NCBI RefSeq assembly: GCF_024172165.1
Contig: NZ_JAMZEB010000002.1
Coordinates: 11,487,001-11,551,000 of the forward strand
DNA: 64,000 bases
DNA from: Nonomuraea thailandensis
Lineage (GTDB): Bacteria > Actinomycetota > Actinomycetes > Streptosporangiales > Streptosporangiaceae
Direction: 5' to 3'
Of the stretch, positions 15,780-26,087 are shown piece by piece. Position 1 is the first letter of the stretch, and every line of letters starts with the position of its first letter. Made by a program: the position numbers and the translations under genes. The notes below the pieces were generated by a model. The model ran no database searches and was not told where the DNA came from. It saw only the letters and a program-made list of their open reading frames with translations.

Positions 15780-17677
15780 GACTTCGCTATCCCGTCGAAC
15801 TCGGCCATCTCTTCGTCGGTGAGGTACTTCTTCAGCTCGTCCCGGTCGAACAGGGTGATCAGGTCGTCGCGCATCGACGGCTGCTCCTGCTCCGCGACCT
15901 TCACGGTGCTGCCGTCCTGCGTGGAGCAGACGAGCAGCTTGCGGCGCCAGCCGGCGTTCATGCCGGGGAAGTCGTCGCGGGTGTGCCCGCCGCGGCTCTC
16001 CTCGCGCATGAGCGCGGCGCGGGCCACGCACTCCGACACCAGCACCATGTTGCGCAGGTCGATCGCCAGGTGCCAGCCGGGGTTGTAGATGCGCGAGCCG
16101 GCCGCGCCGACCATGCGCACGCGCTCCTTGAGCTTCTCCACGACGCCGAGGGCCTCGGTGATCTCCTCGGCCTTGCGGATGATGCCGACCAGGTCGTTCA
16201 TGGTGCGCTGGAGCTCGTGGTGCACCTCGTACGGGTTCTCGCCGCTGCGGCCCAGCGGCTCCAGCGCCTCGTCCCTGGCGCTCTCCACCTGCTCGGGCAG
16301 CACCTTGGGGCGGGCCTTGAGCGAGTCGACGTACGAGGCCGCGCCCGCGCCCGCCCGGCGGCCGAACACCAGCAGGTCCGACAGCGAGTTGCCGCCGAGC
16401 CGGTTGGAGCCGTGCATGCCGCCGGAGACCTCGCCCGCCGCGAACAGCCCCGGCACGGCCGCCGCGCCGCTGTCGGCGTCGACCTCGACGCCGCCCATGA
16501 TGTAGTGGCAGGTCGGGCCCACCTGCATGGGCTCGGCGGTGATGTCGACGTCGGCCAGCTCCTTGAACTGGTGGTGCATCGACGGCAGCCGCTTCTTGAT
16601 CTCCTCGGCGGGCAGCCGGGTGGAGACGTCGAGGAACACGCCGCCCTGGGGCGATCCGCGCCCGGCCTTCACCTCGGCGTTGATCGCGCGGGCCACCTCG
16701 TCACGTGGCAGCAGCTCCGGCGGGCGCCGGTTGTTGGCCTGGTCGGTGTACCAGCGGTCGCCCTCCTCCTCGGTGGTGGCGTACTTGTCCTTGAACACCT
16801 CGGGGATGTAGTCGAACATGAAGCGCTTGCCCTCGGAGTTGCGCAGCACGCCGCCGTCACCGCGGACGGACTCGGTGACGAGGATGCCGCGCACGGAGGG
16901 CGGCCAGACCATCCCGGTGGGGTGGAACTGGATGAACTCCATGTTGATCAGGTTCGCGCCGGCGAGCAGGGCCAGGGCGTGGCCGTCGCCGGTGTACTCC
17001 CAGGAGTTGGAGGTGACGACGTACGACTTGCCGATGCCGCCGGTCGCGAGGACCACGGCCGGGGCGTCGAAGAGGATGAAGTTGCCGGTCTCGCGCCAGT
17101 AGCCGAACGCGCCGGAGATCGCGTCGCCGTCCTTGAGCAGCCGGGTGACCGTGCACTCGGCGAAGACCTTGATGTAGGCCTCGTAGTCGCCGTGCGTCTC
17201 GTAGTCCTCCTGCTGGAGCGCGACGACGCGCTGTTGCAGGGTGCGGATCAGCTCCAGGCCGGTGCGGTCGCCCACGTGTGCGAGCCGTGGGTACTCGTGC
17301 CCGCCGAAGTTCCGCTGGCTGATCTTGCCGTCCTTGGTGCGGTCGAACAGCGCGCCCCACGCCTCCAGCTCCCACACCCGGTCGGGGGCCTCCTTGGCGT
17401 GCAGCTCGGCCATCCGCCAGTTGTTGAGGAACTTTCCGCCCCGCATGGTGTCACGGAAGTGCACCATCCAGTTGTCGTCGGAGTTGACGTTGCCCATCGC
17501 GGCGGCGGCGCCGCCCTCGGCCATGACCGTGTGCGCCTTGCCGAACAGCGACTTGCAGACGATCGCCGTCCGCTTGCCCTGCTGGCGGGCCTCGATGGCG
17601 GCTCGCAGGCCGGCGCCGCCCGCGCCGATGACGACGACGTCGTACTCGTGGCGCTCTGTGTTGTAGGTGTTTTCCAC
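15776..17677 (-). CDS. sdhA: Succinate dehydrogenase flavoprotein subunit, Sdh1 type
   Basis: A 633-residue flavoprotein that oxidises succinate to fumarate at the cytoplasmic membrane face. The FAD-binding GAGGAG is at residues 18-23 and the probable covalent FAD-linking histidine is His49 (KAHTVMAEGG). Active-site stretches MEFIQFHPTG and HGSNRLGGNSL are intact. The GTG start at 17677 is supported by an AAGGA box 9 bases upstream. It follows the membrane-anchor gene by 11 bases and overlaps sdhB by 4 nt. Sequence and operon order match the Sdh1 class rather than the fumarate-reductase-like SdhA at 23237. Confidence 0.93.
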   Translation of the reverse strand: MENTYNTERHEYDVVVIGAGGAGLRAAIEARQQGKRTAIVCKSLFGKAHTVMAEGGAAAAMGNVNSDDNWMVHFRDTMRGGKFLNNWRMAELHAKEAPDRVWELEAWGALFDRTKDGKISQRNFGGHEYPRLAHVGDRTGLELIRTLQQRVVALQQEDYETHGDYEAYIKVFAECTVTRLLKDGDAISGAFGYWRETGNFILFDAPAVVLATGGIGKSYVVTSNSWEYTGDGHALALLAGANLINMEFIQFHPTGMVWPPSVRGILVTESVRGDGGVLRNSEGKRFMFDYIPEVFKDKYATTEEEGDRWYTDQANNRRPPELLPRDEVARAINAEVKAGRGSPQGGVFLDVSTRLPAEEIKKRLPSMHHQFKELADVDITAEPMQVGPTCHYIMGGVEVDADSGAAAVPGLFAAGEVSGGMHGSNRLGGNSLSDLLVFGRRAGAGAASYVDSLKARPKVLPEQVESARDEALEPLGRSGENPYEVHHELQRTMNDLVGIIRKAEEITEALGVVEKLKERVRMVGAAGSRIYNPGWHLAIDLRNMVLVSECVARAALMREESRGGHTRDDFPGMNAGWRRKLLVCSTQDGSTVKVAEQEQPSMRDDLITLFDRDELKKYLTDEEMAEFDGIAKS

Positions 17678-17688
17678 TGAAGCTGTCC

Positions 17689-18474
17689 TTACGCGTACGG
17701 GAAGGCGATGATGCCCTTGGCCACCAGGCGGACGTACAGGTCGGCGCCCATGACGGAGAACATCGAGGCCCACGCGAGGGGTTGGTGCTTGGCGTTGAGC
17801 TTGGAGACGAACGTCCAGGCCTGGTACCGCAGCGGGTGGCGGGAGAAGTGGTTGAGCCTGCCCGCCGTGATGTGCCGGCAGGAGTGGCACGACAGCGTGT
17901 AGGCGTTGATCAGGACGGCGTTCAGGATGAGGATCCAGGTGCCGAGACCCAGCGGCTTGTGCACGAGCGCCAGGACGGCGTCGTAGGCCAGGACGAGGCC
18001 GATCACGATGGCCGCGTAGAAGAAGTACCGGTGGACGTTCTGGAGGATGAGCGGGAAGCGGCGCTCACCGGTGTACTTGCCGTGCGGCTCCTGCACCGCG
18101 CAGGCGGGCGGGGACAGCCAGAACGAGCGGTAGTAGGACTTGCGGTAGTAGTAGCAGGTCAGCCGGAAGCCGCCGGGCAGGCCGAGGATCAGCAGGCCGG
18201 GCGGGAGGGCGTACCAGTCGCCGAAGGGCGCCCACCCGAACAGCCGCGCCCCTTCGGGACACGACGTGGCCAGGCAGGGCGATGAGAAGGGGGCGATGTA
18301 GGGATCGACGAAGTAGCTGCTGTCGATGATCGCCCATACACCGTAGACCAGGAATGAGCTGAGCCCCAGGAATGTCAGGAGCGGGACCAGCCACCATCTG
18401 TCTGTGCGCAGGGTGCGCACCTTGACTTGCGCACGCTGCCGTCGGACCGGAGCGTCGGGCGTCGTCTGGGTCAT
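17689..18474 (-). CDS. Sdh1-type membrane anchor subunit
   Basis: A 261-residue polytopic protein with about five helices, first in the Sdh1 operon. It corresponds in position and length to the atypical membrane subunit of mycobacterial Sdh1 (Rv0249c), which differs from classic cytochrome b556/b558 SdhC/D. Histidines near helix ends (VHRYFFYA, LSCHSCRHITAG, SRHP) could bind haem or shape the quinone site. The ATG at 18474 has GAGAGG six bases upstream; an upstream in-frame GTG at 18504 lacks support. The upstream region holds two Crp-like palindromes. The role as anchor is strongly supported by context, and mechanism is inferred. Confidence 0.8.
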   Translation of the reverse strand: MTQTTPDAPVRRQRAQVKVRTLRTDRWWLVPLLTFLGLSSFLVYGVWAIIDSSYFVDPYIAPFSSPCLATSCPEGARLFGWAPFGDWYALPPGLLILGLPGGFRLTCYYYRKSYYRSFWLSPPACAVQEPHGKYTGERRFPLILQNVHRYFFYAAIVIGLVLAYDAVLALVHKPLGLGTWILILNAVLINAYTLSCHSCRHITAGRLNHFSRHPLRYQAWTFVSKLNAKHQPLAWASMFSVMGADLYVRLVAKGIIAFPYA

Positions 18475-18584
18475 CGCGGACCTCTCCACCTCCCGCGGAC
18501 CCATCTGCGCAGGGGGTCCGTGGTTTCGTTTCGCTGGGCGCGCTCACACGGCGGTATCCGCTCGGGCGCGCGTTGGTGGGGGAT

Positions 18585-18590
18585 ACGTTA
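18585..18590 (-). promoter_or_regulatory. Candidate -10 of the Sdh1 operon
   Basis: On the minus strand TAACGT fits the TANNNT pattern. A start site 6-8 bases downstream (near 18577-18579) would place the nearer Crp-like palindrome at about -40, the class II activator position. No clear -35 is visible, as expected for an activated promoter. Confidence 0.35.
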
Positions 18591-18609
18591 CGACGACAGG
18601 ATCGAAATT

Positions 18610-18625
18610 TGTGAGCGGGGTCACT
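18610..18625. promoter_or_regulatory. Crp/GlxR-like operator, promoter-proximal
   Basis: TGTGA-GCGGGG-TCACT matches the Crp-family consensus TGTGA-N6-TCACA at nine of ten positions. It lies 136 bases upstream of the Sdh1 membrane-anchor start. GlxR, the actinobacterial Crp homologue, is known to regulate sdh in Corynebacterium. Confidence 0.55.
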
Positions 18626-18644
18626 CACTTTTTCGATGACTGAC

Positions 18645-18660
18645 TGTGATTCCTGTCACG
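18645..18660. promoter_or_regulatory. Crp/GlxR-like operator, distal
   Basis: TGTGA-TTCCTG-TCACG also matches nine of ten consensus positions. Its centre lies 35 bp from that of the first site, between the response-regulator stop at 18677 and the Sdh1 operon. Confidence 0.5.
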
Positions 18661-18676
18661 TACGCGCGTCAGACCG

Positions 18677-19117
18677 CTACCCCTGGACCGGCAACTTCAC
18701 CACAGTGACGAAAAAATTATCAATTTGCCGGACAACCCGGATGAATTGCTCAAAATCCACCGGCTTCGAGACATATGCGTTCGCGTGCAGGCGGTAGCTG
18801 TGGAGGATGTCCTCCTCCGCCTCCGAGGTCGTCAGGATCACCACCGGGATCGTCCGCAGCATGACGTCCGCCTTCACCTCCCGCAGCACCTCCATCCCGC
18901 TCATCCTCGGCAGGTTGAGGTCGAGCAGGATCAGGTCGGGCCGCGGCGCCTCGGCGAAGCCCTCGTCCTGGCGCAGGAACGCCATCGCCTGCTCGCCGTC
19001 GTTGACCACGTGCAGGCGGTTGCGGACCTTGTTGAGGTCGAAGGCCTCCCTGGTGAGCAGGATGTCCCCCTGGTCGTCCTCGACCAGGAGCACCTCGATC
19101 GGGCGCCATCCGTTCAT
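18677..19117 (-). CDS. Rcp1-like single-domain response regulator
   Basis: A 146-residue CheY-like receiver without an output domain. The phospho-acceptor is Asp66 (LILLDLNLP), the acidic pocket is Glu13/Asp14/Asp15 region (LVEDDQGD), and the conserved Thr and Lys are near 96 and 118 (ILTTSE, VSKPVD). The motif pattern resembles Rcp1-type regulators that accept phosphate from phytochrome-like histidine kinases. The start overlaps the kinase gene by 4 nt, so the pair is almost certainly cognate. With no DNA-binding domain it must signal by protein contact, perhaps with the RsbU-like phosphatase in the same operon (inference). Confidence 0.85.
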   Translation of the reverse strand: MNGWRPIEVLLVEDDQGDILLTREAFDLNKVRNRLHVVNDGEQAMAFLRQDEGFAEAPRPDLILLDLNLPRMSGMEVLREVKADVMLRTIPVVILTTSEAEEDILHSYRLHANAYVSKPVDFEQFIRVVRQIDNFFVTVVKLPVQG

Positions 19118-20256
19118 CGTCCGCCTCCCGTCGCGGGGATCGTCCAGCGGAACGTGGCGCCGTGACCGTCGGAGTCACCGTCGAGCCACAACTGCCCGCC
19201 GTGATACTCGACGATCTTCCGGCACAGGGCCAGCCCGATGCCAGTGCCCGGATACACGTCGCGCGGATGGAGGCGCTGGAAGATGAGGAAGATGCGGTCG
19301 GCGTACTTGGGCTCGACCCCGATGCCGTTGTCGGAGCAGCTGAACTCCCACATCTCGCCGTCCCGCCTGGCCCCGATGTGCACGCGCGGCGGCTCCTCGG
19401 ACCGGAACTTGACGGCGTTCTCGATCAGGTTCTGGAAGAGCTGGGTGAGCTGCAGCTCGTTGCCGCTGAGGCGGGGCAGCTCGTCGCGGGTGACGGTGGC
19501 CTCGGCGTCCTCCAGCGTGGCCGAGAGGTTGTCCAGCGCCCGGTCCAGCACCGCGCCGGAGTCGACCTCGCTCTTCTCGCCGGTGACCCGGCCGACCCTG
19601 GAGAAGTCGAGCAGGTCGTTGATCAGCAGTTGCATGCGCTTGGCGCCGTCCACCGCGTAGTGGATGTACTGCGTGGCCCGCTCGTCGAGCTGCGGGCCGT
19701 ACCGCTGCTCCAGCATCTGGGTGAAGCTGGCCACCTTGCGCAGCGGCTCCTGGAGGTCGTGGCTGGCCACGTACGCGAACTGCTCCAGCTCCCCGTTCGA
19801 CCTGCGCAGCTCCTCGGCCTGGTCGGTGGCCACCCGCCAGGCCGTGACGATGCGGGCGCGCATGGAGTCGATGTGGCTGGACAGCTCGGCCAGCTCCGCC
19901 GGCCGGTCGACGTGCAGGTCGTGGTCGAAGTCGCCGCCGGCGACCTTGCGGACCTGCGCGGTGAGCAGGTCGATGGGCTTGAGCACCGCGTAGCGCACCA
20001 CGGCCGCCAGCACCACGCCCAGCCCCAGCAGCAGGGCGAACACCACGATCAGGGCCGCGTTCAGCCGGTCGAGCTGGGCGGCCAGCTCGGGAGGCGGGTT
20101 GAGCGCCTCGGCCCGGGTGCTCATCGTCATGACGATCACGAACCCGGCGGCGAACGTGACGCCCGCCAGCGCCCCGATCACCACGAACCATCGGGCCACC
20201 GGCAGCCGGCCCAGCCCGGTCGGCGCCTTGGGCGGCGGCAGCGGGTGAATGCTCAT
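19114..20256 (-). CDS. Membrane histidine kinase, phytochrome-like catalytic core
   Basis: A 380-residue sensor kinase. Two helices (about 22-44 and 68-90) flank a short exterior loop of only about 25 residues, followed by a HAMP-like region (92-145), a dimerisation domain with phospho-His166 (YVASHDLQEPLRKV) and a HATPase domain (N-box FQNLIENAVKF, G1 SDNGIG, later GTGIGLALCRKIVEYHGG). The SHDLQEPLR form is typical of phytochrome-class kinases that pair with Rcp1-like regulators. The gene overlaps its neighbours by 4 nt on both sides. The tiny exterior loop suggests sensing within the membrane or through partners. Confidence 0.87.
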   Translation of the reverse strand: MSIHPLPPPKAPTGLGRLPVARWFVVIGALAGVTFAAGFVIVMTMSTRAEALNPPPELAAQLDRLNAALIVVFALLLGLGVVLAAVVRYAVLKPIDLLTAQVRKVAGGDFDHDLHVDRPAELAELSSHIDSMRARIVTAWRVATDQAEELRRSNGELEQFAYVASHDLQEPLRKVASFTQMLEQRYGPQLDERATQYIHYAVDGAKRMQLLINDLLDFSRVGRVTGEKSEVDSGAVLDRALDNLSATLEDAEATVTRDELPRLSGNELQLTQLFQNLIENAVKFRSEEPPRVHIGARRDGEMWEFSCSDNGIGVEPKYADRIFLIFQRLHPRDVYPGTGIGLALCRKIVEYHGGQLWLDGDSDGHGATFRWTIPATGGGR

Positions 20257-21389
20257 TCTTTTCTCCTCCGCAGCATGACCACCGCCAGGTCGTCACTCAG
20301 GGTGCCCGCGTGGGTGATGAGACGGTCGAGGTCGATGGCGCCGTGCTCGCGTACGAGCTCGACCAGGCCGTCCACGCCCAGCAGGTGGCTGGGCTCGCCC
20401 ACGGCGGCCTCGATCAGGCCGTCGGTGTAGAGCATCATCGACCACTCCTCGCCGAGCGGCACGTCCAGCACCGACCACGTCGCGTCGGGGAAGATGCCCA
20501 GCGGCGGGCCCGACGGCGTGCCCGGCACCACCTCGACGGCGCCGTCGCGCACCAGCACGGGCGGCGGATGGCCGACCACGCGCATACTGGCCGAGCCCAG
20601 GTCGGCGCCGATCGTGGCCATGCACAGGGTGGTGAAGATCTCCGGGGCCTTGCGCTCGGCCCGCAGCAGCAGGTCGAGGGTGCGCAGCAGCGTGTCGCCC
20701 GTCTGCCCCGCCAGCACCAGCGTGCGCCAGGCGATGCGCAGCGCCACCCCCAGCGCGGCCTCGTCCGGGCCGTGCCCGCACACGTCGCCGACCACGACGT
20801 GCACCGCGCCGTCGGGCGTCTGCACGGTGTCGAAGAAGTCGCCGGCCAGCGTGCCGCCGCTGCCCGGCAGGTAGCGGGTCATGTGCTCGATGGCCGCGGT
20901 GCGCAGCAGCGGGTCGGGCAGCAGGGCGCCCTCCAGCCGGGTGTTCTCCTTGGCGGTCAGCTCGGCCTGGACGAGCTTGAGCTGGGCCAGGTCGGCGCGC
21001 TTGCGCTCCATCGCGTACCTGATGGAGCGGGCCAGCAGCCGCGCGTCCACGTCGCCCTTGACCAGGTAGTCCTGGGCGCCCGACTGCACGGCGGAGACGC
21101 CGACGTGCACGTCCCGCAGGCCGGTGAGCACCAGCACGGCCGTGTGCGGCGGCGCCACCGCCAGCACCTCGTCCAGCGCCTCCAGGCGGCTGGCGTCGGG
21201 CAGGGAGAGGTCCACGAGCACGCACTGGATCTGGGAGGTCAGCTTCGCCCTGGCCTCCCGCAGGCTGCGCGCCCGGAAGATGGTGGGCGGGGCCATGGCG
21301 TGTTTGAGCAGCTCCTCGACGAGGAGGGCGTCTCCGTCGTCGTCCTCTATGAGGAGCAGCGTGAGCGTTTCCGAGAGATTTGCCGTCAA
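20253..21389 (-). CDS. Response regulator with RsbU-type PP2C phosphatase output
   Basis: A 378-residue protein. Residues 8-125 are a receiver domain with Asp60 (VLVDLSLPD) as phospho-acceptor. A short coiled linker (about 126-155) leads to a SpoIIE/RsbU-type PP2C domain (about 165-375) with the metal-binding LAGDFFD and VVVGDVCGHG segments and the late SDDLAVVMLRR. Such proteins dephosphorylate anti-anti-sigma factors, linking a phosphorelay to an alternative sigma factor. No anti-sigma or sigma partner lies beside it. The start is a TTG at 21389, supported by GAGG just upstream. It is the first gene of the three-gene signalling operon. Confidence 0.85.
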   Translation of the reverse strand: MTANLSETLTLLLIEDDDGDALLVEELLKHAMAPPTIFRARSLREARAKLTSQIQCVLVDLSLPDASRLEALDEVLAVAPPHTAVLVLTGLRDVHVGVSAVQSGAQDYLVKGDVDARLLARSIRYAMERKRADLAQLKLVQAELTAKENTRLEGALLPDPLLRTAAIEHMTRYLPGSGGTLAGDFFDTVQTPDGAVHVVVGDVCGHGPDEAALGVALRIAWRTLVLAGQTGDTLLRTLDLLLRAERKAPEIFTTLCMATIGADLGSASMRVVGHPPPVLVRDGAVEVVPGTPSGPPLGIFPDATWSVLDVPLGEEWSMMLYTDGLIEAAVGEPSHLLGVDGLVELVREHGAIDLDRLITHAGTLSDDLAVVMLRRRKE

Positions 21390-21422
21390 GACGCCTCTTC
21401 GGGGAGTGGGGCCACTTGTTGC

Positions 21423-22352
21423 TCATTCTGCGATGAGCGCCACCCCTTGCGGAAGCGTGCCCTCATGACCGGCCTCGACCACGAACGCCAGCAGGATCTC
21501 CCTGAACGCCTGCGCGGCCCTGGTCGGCTCGACGTCCTTGCGGTGGGCCAGCGCGATCGTACGGCTCAGCCCCGGCGGCGCCAGCGGCGTGCCCAGCAGC
21601 CCGGGCCGCCCGTCGAGCACCATCGACGGCACCACGGCCACCCCCAGCCCGGCCTCCACGAAGCGCAGCACCGCGTCCATCTCCCCGCCCTGCACCGCGA
21701 ACCTGGGCTCGAACCCCGACTGCCGGCACGCCGCCAGCGTGGCCTCGCGCAGGTCGTAGCCGCGCCTGAACATCACCATCGGCCGGCCGCGCAGGTCCTC
21801 GATGTGCACGTAGGGGCCCTTGATCTGCTCGTGGGAGGGCGAGACGACCACGAGGTTCTCGCGCAGGATCTCCTCGGTCACCAGCGCGGGGTCGTCGCTC
21901 TGCAGCGGCATGATGATCAGCGACAGGTCGAGCTGCCCCCTGGCCAGCGCCCGGACCAGGTCGCGCGAGCCGCCCTCCTCCACCAGCAGCTCGATGCCCG
22001 GGTACGCGCGGTGGAAGCGGGCCAGCGCGTCGGCCAGCAGCCCCGCGCAGAGCGACGGCGTGGCGCCCAGCCGCACCCGCCCCCCGCGCAGCCCGGCGAG
22101 CTGGGCCACCTCCTGCCTGGCGGTGTCGGCGTCGGCCAGGATCCGGCGGGCCAGCGGCAGCAGCGCCTCTCCCGCGGCGGTCAGCGTGACGTTGCCGCGC
22201 GCCCGGGAGAACAGCCGGGCGCCGAGGTCGTCCTCCAGCGCCTTGATCTGCTTGCTGAGCGACGGCTGGGCGACCCGCATGCGCTCGGCCGCCTGGGTGA
22301 AGTGGCGGGTCTCGGCCACCGCCACGAAGTACGCGAGCTGCTGCAACTGCAT
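21423..22352 (-). CDS. LysR-family transcriptional regulator
   Basis: A 309-residue LysR regulator. The N-terminal winged HTH begins MQLQQLAYFVAVAE and contains HFTQAAERMRVAQPSLSKQIKALE; the effector-binding domain spans about 90-300. The ATG at 22352 is preceded by GAGG eight bases upstream and gives the typical N-terminus. It is divergent from sdhCAB, with a perfect LysR-type palindrome at 22413-22427 in the 132-base gap. LysR proteins usually regulate the divergent neighbour, so it probably controls the second SDH operon, perhaps in response to a C4 acid (inference). Confidence 0.9.
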   Translation of the reverse strand: MQLQQLAYFVAVAETRHFTQAAERMRVAQPSLSKQIKALEDDLGARLFSRARGNVTLTAAGEALLPLARRILADADTARQEVAQLAGLRGGRVRLGATPSLCAGLLADALARFHRAYPGIELLVEEGGSRDLVRALARGQLDLSLIIMPLQSDDPALVTEEILRENLVVVSPSHEQIKGPYVHIEDLRGRPMVMFRRGYDLREATLAACRQSGFEPRFAVQGGEMDAVLRFVEAGLGVAVVPSMVLDGRPGLLGTPLAPPGLSRTIALAHRKDVEPTRAAQAFREILLAFVVEAGHEGTLPQGVALIAE

Positions 22353-22412
22353 GTGATTTTCCTCGCACCGGCGCGGCATAAGCGGCCTGTAAAAGCCGCG
22401 CCTACCCACATC

Positions 22413-22427
22413 ATAGCCTGTGGCTAT
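22413..22427. promoter_or_regulatory. LysR-type operator in the lysR-sdhC gap
   Basis: ATAGCC-TGT-GGCTAT is a perfect 15-bp inverted repeat containing the LysR consensus T-N11-A. It lies 60 bases from the lysR start and 57 bases from the sdhC start. A weaker inverted repeat CCAAG-N10-CTTGG follows nearer to sdhC. Confidence 0.65.
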
Positions 22428-22448
22428 CGAAACCAAGCCCATCATGAC

Positions 22449-22478
22449 TTGGACGGATCATCGCTGGATACCTAGCGT
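22449..22478 (+). promoter_or_regulatory. Candidate promoter of sdhCAB giving a leaderless mRNA
   Basis: TTGGAC (22449-22454) and TAGCGT (22473-22478) are separated by 18 bases. The GTG start of sdhC begins seven bases after the -10 hexamer and has no ribosome-binding site, as expected for a leaderless transcript. Confidence 0.45.
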
Positions 22479-22484
22479 TTAAAC

Positions 22485-23236
22485 GTGACTGCCACGATAG
22501 AGCGCGGCTCCGCCACCGCGCCTGTTAACACCCCTGCTTCCAAGAAGACTCCAACGCCGAAGAAGCCGGGCGGGTTCCTGAGCTCGTCCAACGGCAAGAA
22601 AGTCGTCATGGCCGTCACGGGCGCCGTGATGGTGAGCTTCCTGGTGCTCCATATGCTGGGCAACCTGAAGATCTTCTTCGGCCGTGAGTCCTTCAACGAC
22701 TACGCCCACTGGCTGCGCACGCTGCTGGAGCCGTTCGCGCCGTACCGCACGGTCCTGACGATCCTGGAGATCGGCCTCGTGCTCGCGGTCGTGCTGCACA
22801 TGTGGGCCGCGATCTCGCTGTCGCGCCGCGCCGGCAAGGCCAGGCCCGTCAAGTACGTGGCCAAGAAGTCGCAGGCGAACGGCTACGCCACGCACATCAT
22901 GCGATGGGGCGGCGTGACCATCGTGCTCTTCGTGATCTGGCACCTGCTCGACCTGACCTTCGGCGTGGTCAACCCCAAGGGCTTCGACTCCGCGCCCGCC
23001 GACCGGATGATCTCGGGCTTCGACCCGTCCCGGTGGTGGGTCACGCTGATCTACTTCGTGGCCGTCGTCATGGTCGGCATGCACCTGCGCCACGGCATCT
23101 GGAGCGCCTTCCAGACGCTCGGCTGGGCCAACAAGGACCGCAACAAGGCGCTGCGCGCCACCGCCGGACTGGTCTCCATCGTCCTGGTGGTCGGCTTCCT
23201 GGTCCCGCCCCTCGCGATCACGTTCGGAGTTGTCAA

Positions 23237-23240
<4 letters not shown>
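22485..23240 (+). CDS. sdhC: Succinate dehydrogenase cytochrome b subunit, b558 type
   Basis: A 251-residue membrane anchor with five helices, the Bacillus/Corynebacterium single-subunit cytochrome b558 class that holds two haems. Candidate haem ligands include His56 (LVLHMLGN), His105 (VVLHMW), His153 (IWHLLD) and His200/203 (GMHLRHG). A 40-residue Ala/Pro/Lys-rich cytoplasmic N-terminus precedes helix one. The GTG start has no ribosome-binding site. It overlaps sdhA by 4 nt, and sdhCAB is divergent from lysR. The order C-A-B matches the corynebacterial operon. Confidence 0.9.
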
Positions 23241-25159
<1,919 letters not shown>

Positions 25160-25196
25160 GCGAGCGCAGCGAGCCGACCGTTGGACACAGCAACCT

Positions 25197-25250
25197 GTTC
25201 ATGCCCGGGTTCGGGCGACTGAGCGAAGCGAAGGAGCCCCGGGCATGAAC
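25197..25250 (+). promoter_or_regulatory. 13-bp inverted repeat enclosing the sdhB ribosome-binding site and start codon
   Basis: GTTCATGCCCGGG (25197-25209) and CCCGGGCATGAAC (25238-25250) are perfectly complementary. The sdhB ATG (25245) lies in the right arm and the AAGGAG site (25231-25236) in the 28-base loop. In mRNA this would hide the start codon, so it could set sdhB translation relative to sdhCA. Confidence 0.5.
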
Positions 25251-25985
25251 CTGACACTGCGCGTTTGGCGTCAGAGCGGCCGGGACGACGCCGGCCGGAT
25301 GGTGACGTACAAGGTGGAGGACGTGTCCCCGGACATGTCCTTCCTGGAGATGCTCGACGTCCTGAACGAGAAGCTGATCCTGGAGGGCGACGACCCGATC
25401 GCCTTCGACCACGACTGCCGCGAGGGCATCTGCGGCATGTGCGGCATGGTCATCAACGGCGTCGCCCACGGCGAGCAGCGGGCCACCACGACCTGCCAGC
25501 TCCACATGCGCCACTTCGAGGACGGCGCCGAGATCACCATCGAGCCGTGGCGCGCCGCCCCCTTCCCGGTCGTCAAGGACCTGGTCGTGGACCGCAGCGC
25601 CTTCGACCGCATCATCCAGGCGGGCGGCTTCGTCTCCGTCCCGGCCGGCTCCGCCCCGGACGCCCACAGCGTCCCGGTGCGCAAGGAGGACGCGGACTCC
25701 GCCTTCGACGCGGCCACCTGCATCGGGTGCGGCGCGTGCGTCGCGGCCTGCCCGAACGGCTCCGCCTCCCTCTTCACCGCCGCCAAGATCACCCACCTCA
25801 GCCTGCTCCCGCAGGGCCAGCCCGAGCGCCTGACCCGCGCCAAGGCCATGGTGGACCAGATGGACGCGGAGGGCTTCGGCGGCTGCACGAACACGGGGGA
25901 GTGCACGGCGGTGTGCCCGAAGGGCATCCCGCTGGACACGATCGCCCAGATGAACAGCGACTACCTCAAGGCCAACGCCAAGTAG
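25245..25985 (+). CDS. sdhB: Succinate dehydrogenase/fumarate reductase iron-sulfur subunit
   Basis: A 246-residue iron-sulfur subunit. [2Fe-2S] cysteines are Cys58/63/66/84 (CREGICGMC). The [4Fe-4S] motif is CIGCGACVAACP (Cys159/162/165/169), and the third group is Cys214/220/224 (GGCTNTGECTAVCPKGI). This pattern matches the sdhCAB class. The ATG at 25245 has AAGGAG eight bases upstream, inside a potential stem-loop. A long inverted repeat 41 bases past the stop probably ends the operon. Confidence 0.93.
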   Translation: MNLTLRVWRQSGRDDAGRMVTYKVEDVSPDMSFLEMLDVLNEKLILEGDDPIAFDHDCREGICGMCGMVINGVAHGEQRATTTCQLHMRHFEDGAEITIEPWRAAPFPVVKDLVVDRSAFDRIIQAGGFVSVPAGSAPDAHSVPVRKEDADSAFDAATCIGCGACVAACPNGSASLFTAAKITHLSLLPQGQPERLTRAKAMVDQMDAEGFGGCTNTGECTAVCPKGIPLDTIAQMNSDYLKANAK

Positions 25986-26026
25986 CCCCGGCCACCCACC
26001 CGTTGCCCCTCTGGGTGGTTGACCGT

Positions 26027-26087
26027 CTGATGCCCGCCCGCACGAAGGGCTTCGCCTTTGGAAGCGCTTCGCGCGGGCGGGCATCAG
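26027..26087. terminator. Long inverted repeat after sdhCAB, probable terminator
   Basis: CTGATGCCCGCCCGC (26027-26041) and GCGGGCGGGCATCAG (26073-26087) form a perfect 15-bp stem. The interior carries GAAGGGCTTC and GAAGCGCTTC, which can fold as small hairpins themselves. There is no U-tract; in high-GC actinobacteria such stems often terminate or protect transcripts. Confidence 0.5.

Noticed and set aside
25160..25196. GAGCGAGCGCAGCGAGC as a specific operator
   Set aside because: This low-complexity phrase is common between genes in high-GC actinobacteria and has no regulator-like symmetry here.
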